The translations under genes were made by a program, and so were the position numbers. Below, piece by piece: positions 60,301-64,000 of a DNA stretch of 64,000 nucleotides (position 1 is its first letter; every line of letters starts with the position of its first letter). The stretch lies in assembly GCA_029215795.1 (NCBI GenBank), contig JARDYH010000005.1, positions 36,896,001 to 36,960,000 of the forward strand, in the 5' to 3' direction. The stretch is from Anniella stebbinsi. Lineage: Eukaryota > Chordata > Lepidosauria > Squamata > Anniellidae. A model generated the notes under the pieces. The model saw only the letters and a program-made list of their open reading frames with translations. It was not told the origin of the DNA and made no database searches.

Positions 60301-61765
60301 GACAGCTTTCCCCTCTGTCTCCTTCCAGGCAGCCAAGGCTGAGACCCCAGCATCCACGCCCAGCCCTCCATTTCCTGTGTTTACCAGGAAGGAGGTGGCT
60401 CTCCACCACAACGAGGCTAATCGGGTGTGGGTGACCTATGGCAGCAATGTGTTTGATGTCACGGATTTCTTAGAGCTGCATCCTGGGGGCAAAAGCAAGA
60501 TCCTTCTTGCAGCGGGGGGTGCTTTGGAACCCTTTTGGGCCCTCTATGCCATGCACAGCCAGGAACATGTGCAGGAGATTCTTCGGGAGTACAAAGTGGG
60601 GGAACTGAGTCCCGAGGAGCCTCCCCAACCGATCCCCGGAGATCCTTATGCGGATGACCCCCCACGGCACCCTGCCCTTCGGGTCAACACCTTAAAGCCC
60701 TTCAATGCAGAACCCCCTCTGGAGCTGCTCGCTGAACATTACTTGACTCCCAACGAGCTCTTCTTCAAACGCAACCATCTTCCTGTGCCGGTTGTGGACC
60801 CAGTGTCCTACCGCCTGCAAATACAGGGTCCCCGTGGAAGGACCCTGTCTTTGTCTCTGCAGGATCTGAAGAATTACCCCAAGTATGAAGTGACTGCCAC
60901 CCAGCAGTGTGCTGGCAATCGTCGTGCCGAGATGAATGCCATCAAGAACACCAATCGGCTCGGCTGGGACGTTGGGGCCATCAGCAATGCACGCTGGGGC
61001 GGCGCCCGGCTCCGGGATGTTCTGATGCAAGCTGGCTACAACCCGGGGGATGAGGGGCATGTCTGCTTTGAGGGGCTGGACAAGGACCAGAGTGGCACCA
61101 CGTATGGGGCCTCCATCCCATTTAAGAAGGCCATAAGCCCTGAAGGGGATGTCCTCTTGGCCTATGAGATGAACGGGGAGGAGTTGCCCCGAGATCATGG
61201 CTTCCCCCTCCGAGTAGTCGTGCCAGGCATAGTCGCTGCCCGTAGTGTCAAATGGCTGGGTCGGATCACAGTGGGCCCCGAGGAAAGCAAAAGTCACTGG
61301 CAACAGAAGGATTATAAGGGATTCTCTCCCTCTGTGACATGGGACACGGTGGACTTTTCGAAGGCTCCTGCCATCCAAGAATTGCCCGTCCAGTCAGCCA
61401 TCACTGAGCCAGGCCCTGATACCTCCGTCACCCCCGGGGAGCTCACGGTGAAAGGCTATGCCTGGAGTGGAGGGGGGCAAAAGATTATCCGGGTGGACGT
61501 TTCGCTGGATGGCGGAAAGAGTTGGCAAGTGGCCACGCTGACTGGGGAGGAGCAGTTGCCTGGCCGAGCTTGGGCATGGAAGCTGTGGCAACTAGATGCG
61601 TCTGTGCCTGCCAACACAAAAGAGCTGAACATTGTGTGCAAGGCTGTGGACACCAGTTACAATCAGCAGCCGGACTCAGTGGGACCCATCTGGAACCTTT
61701 TGGGAGTGCTCAACAATGCTTGGCATCGGGTACGTGTTCAGGTGGAGGAGGAGGAAGGGGATTGA
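57319..61765 (+). CDS. SUOX: SUOX, mitochondrial sulfite oxidase (reconstructed, complete)
   Basis: Oxidises sulfite to sulfate in the mitochondrial intermembrane space, passing electrons to cytochrome c. This is the last step of cysteine and methionine sulfur breakdown. Exons 57319-57374, 59931-60102 and 60329-61765 total 1665 bp (554 residues; human 545). The N-terminus is a basic presequence followed by a hydrophobic segment [18 protein letters not shown], a sorting layout for the intermembrane space. A cytochrome b5-type domain (about 97-170) has heme-ligand candidates His127 (HPGG) and His152, spaced 25 apart as in known SUOX. The molybdenum-cofactor domain has Cys270 (QQCAGNRR), the expected Mo ligand, and Arg224 ([10 protein letters not shown]). 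The C-terminal dimer domain ends VQVEEEEGD, a more acidic tail than in human. The first exon is inferred; the last two are certain. Confidence 0.95.
57628..57763. repeat. Palindromic hAT-like MITE in SUOX intron
   Basis: 'cagctttccccaacctggta' and 'ttgggaaaggccg' are inverted ends. The inner 'ttttggactacaactcccat' is close to the family consensus, so this copy looks relatively young. Confidence 0.65.
57913..58079. mobile_element. 167-bp palindromic MITE with TA flanks
   Basis: The ends GGGTGACCATATGAAAAGGA and TCCTTTCCATATGGTCATCC are inverted, bounded by TA on both sides. The arms continue through 'gaagagggaatttcaccagg' and 'cctgctgaaattcccttttc'. Fits a Tc1/mariner-type MITE. Partial relatives are at 63841-63900 and 63928-64000. 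Confidence 0.75.
59931..60102 (+). CDS. SUOX: SUOX second coding exon (membrane sorting segment)
   Basis: 172 bp, acceptor tttgttgcag, donor gtgagt. Encodes [16 protein letters not shown] and onward to [19 protein letters not shown], then [10 protein letters not shown] in phase 0. The end matches the human GLGAVLAYQDHRCR. An in-frame ATG at 59941 could serve as an alternative start if the first exon is skipped. Confidence 0.9.
60329..61765 (+). CDS. SUOX: SUOX terminal coding exon (heme, Mo and dimer domains)
   Basis: A single 1437-bp exon after acceptor tccttccag carries nearly all of the enzyme, as in mammals. Landmarks: [112 protein letters not shown] and WQL near the end. It stops at TGA 61763-61765. 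GC content is much higher than the introns. Confidence 0.98.
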   Translation, partial: AAKAETPASTPSPPFPVFTRKEVALHHNEANRVWVTYGSNVFDVTDFLELHPGGKSKILLAAGGALEPFWALYAMHSQEHVQEILREYKVGELSPEEPPQPIPGDPYADDPPRHPALRVNTLKPFNAEPPLELLAEHYLTPNELFFKRNHLPVPVVDPVSYRLQIQGPRGRTLSLSLQDLKNYPKYEVTATQQCAGNRRAEMNAIKNTNRLGWDVGAISNARWGGARLRDVLMQAGYNPGDEGHVCFEGLDKDQSGTTYGASIPFKKAISPEGDVLLAYEMNGEELPRDHGFPLRVVVPGIVAARSVKWLGRITVGPEESKSHWQQKDYKGFSPSVTWDTVDFSKAPAIQELPVQSAITEPGPDTSVTPGELTVKGYAWSGGGQKIIRVDVSLDGGKSWQVATLTGEEQLPGRAWAWKLWQLDASVPANTKELNIVCKAVDTSYNQQPDSVGPIWNLLGVLNNAWHRVRVQVEEEEGD

Positions 61766-62210
61766 TTGTGCCTCGTTGCCTGACGGAAGCAAAGGGTCAT
61801 GGATCTTGGCTGCTCTGCACCTTCTGCCTTCTGCAAAGACATCTGCCCATGTTGCTCTGAAGAGGTCAAGAGGGAAGGATTGGGATGTTGAGCAAGGTCT
61901 TGGGACTTCTCTGTGTTCCTCCTCACTCACTATCGGGCTTTTGATTGTAGCGATGCCTCACTTTTCTTTTCTTCCATGAAGAGGGCTCAGCAGAAGGGAT
62001 GTGCTTCTCGTCTTCACTTAGCTAGCTCCAGAACGGAAATCTGCCTACTGTGGGAATTTGGGATTGGTGCCTTGGAAATGGCTCCAAAAATCTTTCTAGT
62101 CTTCAAATGTACCTACACTGCTTGTTGGCTGAACAGGTTTTTTTTTTTAAGTATTGCAGCTCTGTCTGCATTGATTTGGTTGGCACATAGTGAATGTATC
62201 CAAACATTTA
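61766..62210 (+). other. SUOX: SUOX 3' UTR up to the foldback element
   Basis: No AATAAA was found between the stop and 62210. The first hexamer downstream is at 62697-62702, inside the foldback loop, so SUOX mRNA may end inside the transposon. Inference only. Confidence 0.45.
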
Positions 62211-63374
62211 GTCCCAGAGCCAGGCAGGATTTATTTACCCCAGCGAGTGCAAAAGCTTTGTGAATTTTTTTTGTTTATATATGACAGAAGTGTCTCAGAA
62301 AAGTGAGTCTTACAAAATTCCAGTGGTGGGGGACTGCGTGATGACGTCATCAATATGGCTGCCGCGCTATTATGTAGTTGCCACCTTTAAATATGCATAA
62401 CTTCTCACCCGTTTATGCTACAGAGATAATTTTTTTTCTGAAATGTTTCAAATTCAATGACAAATACTTTTTATAATTACATCTTTTTCGTTAACTCCAT
62501 TAGTTTTTGAGATAATTTCATTTAAACATATAAAATCAGTATTCACTTTTGTTATGTTCGACATTTAACCATGATTTACTCAAAAACTATACGACTTTCG
62601 AAATTTCAAAGAGCTGCACAGAACATAGTTTTTATTTTGTAAATTGTAAATTTTTGCTGAAGATTTTAAAAACATTTGTTAAAAACAATTCAACCTAATA
62701 AATTGTCTTTTTTCATATCATACTTGTCCTGTTTGAAATTTTGTAAAGAACATTTGAACATGTTCAACTGTAAAAACCACAATTGAACATGTTCAAAATA
62801 ATCTGTGCATCAGATCGAGACATATTTAGGGTGAATACTTTTGAAATGAAAGCCCTGTTTGATAAACTGTAAAATCATACAATCCTGAGAAAGTGGATGT
62901 ATAATGAGATATCACTCATAATTCTCTAAGCATTGGGGTAAACCCCATGCTATTATACACTTTCTAAATCGTCATTAAAAAATGCAACTTTTTTGTTCTT
63001 GAGTATTCTTTTGAAAGTCATATAGTTTTTGAGTAAATCGTGGTTAAACATCACACATAACCAAAGTGAACACTGATTTTATACGTTCAAATGAAATTAT
63101 CTCAAAAACTAATGGAGTTAACGAAAAAGGTGTAATTACAAAAAGTATTTGTCATTAAATTTGAAACATTTCAGAAAAAAATCATCTCTGTAGCATAAAC
63201 GGGTGAGAAGTTATGCATATTTAAAGGTGGCAACTACATAATAGCGTGGCAGCCCCCACCACTGGAATTTTGTAAGACTCACTTTTCTGAGACTCTTCTG
63301 TCATATATAAACAAAAAATATTCACAAAGCTTTTGCACTCGCTGGGGTAAATAAATCCTGCCTGGCTCTGGGAC
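62211..63374. mobile_element. 1164-bp foldback element, ~390-bp arms, TA flanks
   Basis: Starts GTCCCAGAGCCAGGCAGG and ends CCTGCCTGGCTCTGGGAC, exactly inverted, with TA immediately outside each end. The left arm (62211 to about 62603) and right arm (about 63010 to 63374) stay highly similar throughout. The left arm alone has 26 extra bases (62333-62358) with the palindrome TGATGACGTCATCA. The loop of about 400 bp is AT-rich with no long frame. Consistent with a Tc1/mariner-derived MITE or a large foldback; no transposase is encoded. Confidence 0.88.
62339..62352. promoter_or_regulatory. CRE-type palindrome in left arm of the foldback
   Basis: TGATGACGTCATCA contains the full CREB/ATF site TGACGTCA at 62342-62349. 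It is absent from the right arm. Whether it is bound is unknown. Confidence 0.5.
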
Positions 63375-63840
63375 TAATTTAATGATCTCCATAGCTTTGG
63401 GGCATGTCACCCTCTTCATTGCCTCACATACCCTTCCAATGGGCTTTTGAGTGCTGAACTCCTTTAAATTCAATCCAGGACATGGCTATTGTGCCTATAG
63501 AAATTTTGCAGAAGCTGAGTAAGTGGTGTTTCTCCCACTGTAGGTTCACCTTTCTTAAATCCAGATGATGAGGCTGGCAAGTCACTTCTAGTTGCACAAA
63601 GACCCTTTTACTACCTCTTTTCTATGCTTCATCGTTTTGGGAAGCTCCCAGAATTTGTAGTGCCTTCCCTTTGGTTTTGAGATGGCTGTGTGTGTGAAAA
63701 AATAGTTGCATCGCCTTTGTGATCTCCTGCATCTGTTAGTCTCTCTTGGGTCCATGTGGGTGCAGATTTGCTTTCTTATGTCTCTTATTGCTGGTACTTG
63801 GCCTGTTCACCACTCCCCATCCTCACTCAGAAGACGTGCT
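63375..63840. other. SUOX downstream flank, unassigned
   Basis: No exon, RNA gene or repeat recognised. The next gene expected from the human order, IKZF4, is not reached. Confidence 0.4.
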
Positions 63841-64000
63841 GGGGTGACCAGATACAAAACGAGGATAGCACTTTCTTCAGGGACAGTTCTCTGTGATACC
63901 TTGAGTATTTTATGTCTTCTCAATACTAGGGTGACCAGATCAAATCCAGGTCAGGGCTCATGTAACTTTAACAGTTGTAGAGAAAAGGGAATTTCAGCCA
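63841..64000. repeat. Two partial copies of the 'gggtgaccagat' MITE at the window end
   Basis: 'ggggtgaccagatacaaaac' near 63841 and 'tagggtgaccagatcaaatc' near 63929 resemble one end of the 57913 element. The second continues into 'agagaaaagggaatttcagc' and is cut by the window border. Confidence 0.55.

Noticed and set aside
60692..61378. 228-codon minus-strand frame opposite SUOX
   Set aside because: Shadow of the conserved SUOX coding exon on the other strand.

Overview
The window is vertebrate nuclear DNA, almost certainly from a squamate reptile (lizard or snake). It carries three split genes, all on the + strand, in the order CDK2 - RAB5B - SUOX. This is the order I know from human chromosome 12q13. 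The squamate call rests on the repeats: CR1 tails, a tRNA-derived SINE with a 'gctcagtggtaga' A-box, a swarm of short palindromic hAT-like MITEs, and LINE-like tails with the 'ctctgggcggtttaca' motif. The species cannot be resolved from the sequence alone.

Layout. 1-2886: intron 1 or upstream DNA of CDK2; coding exon 1 is not in the window. 2887-14416: CDK2 coding exons 2-7. 14417 to about 16.8 kb: probable CDK2 3' UTR, then repeat-rich intergenic DNA. About 20.15-21.1 kb: a CpG-rich promoter with ten CCAAT-box sites, probably for RAB5B. It is followed by a 16 kb repeat-filled first intron. 36844-44529: RAB5B coding exons, complete at 215 codons. 44530 to about 47.6 kb: long repeat-poor 3' flank. 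48-54 kb: intergenic DNA with a nested transposon pair at 51.1-52.3 kb. About 54.45-54.6 kb: GC-rich candidate SUOX promoter and non-coding exon. 57319-61765: SUOX coding exons, reconstructed as 554 codons including a tiny first coding exon for the mitochondrial presequence. 62211-63374: a long foldback element just past SUOX.

Functionally the genes are unrelated neighbours: a cell-cycle kinase (nucleus and cytosol), an early-endosome small GTPase, and a mitochondrial intermembrane-space molybdoenzyme. I found no operon-like logic and no new protein system. The unusual content is structural. Several foldback or MITE elements have long or near-perfect arms and readable target-site duplications: a nested insertion at 51146-52343, a 1.16 kb inverted repeat at 62211-63374 whose left arm alone keeps a CRE palindrome, and a 229-bp hairpin with an 8-nt loop at 32862-33090. 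Also notable are the CCAAT cluster and a G-quadruplex-type run beside CDK2 exon 5.
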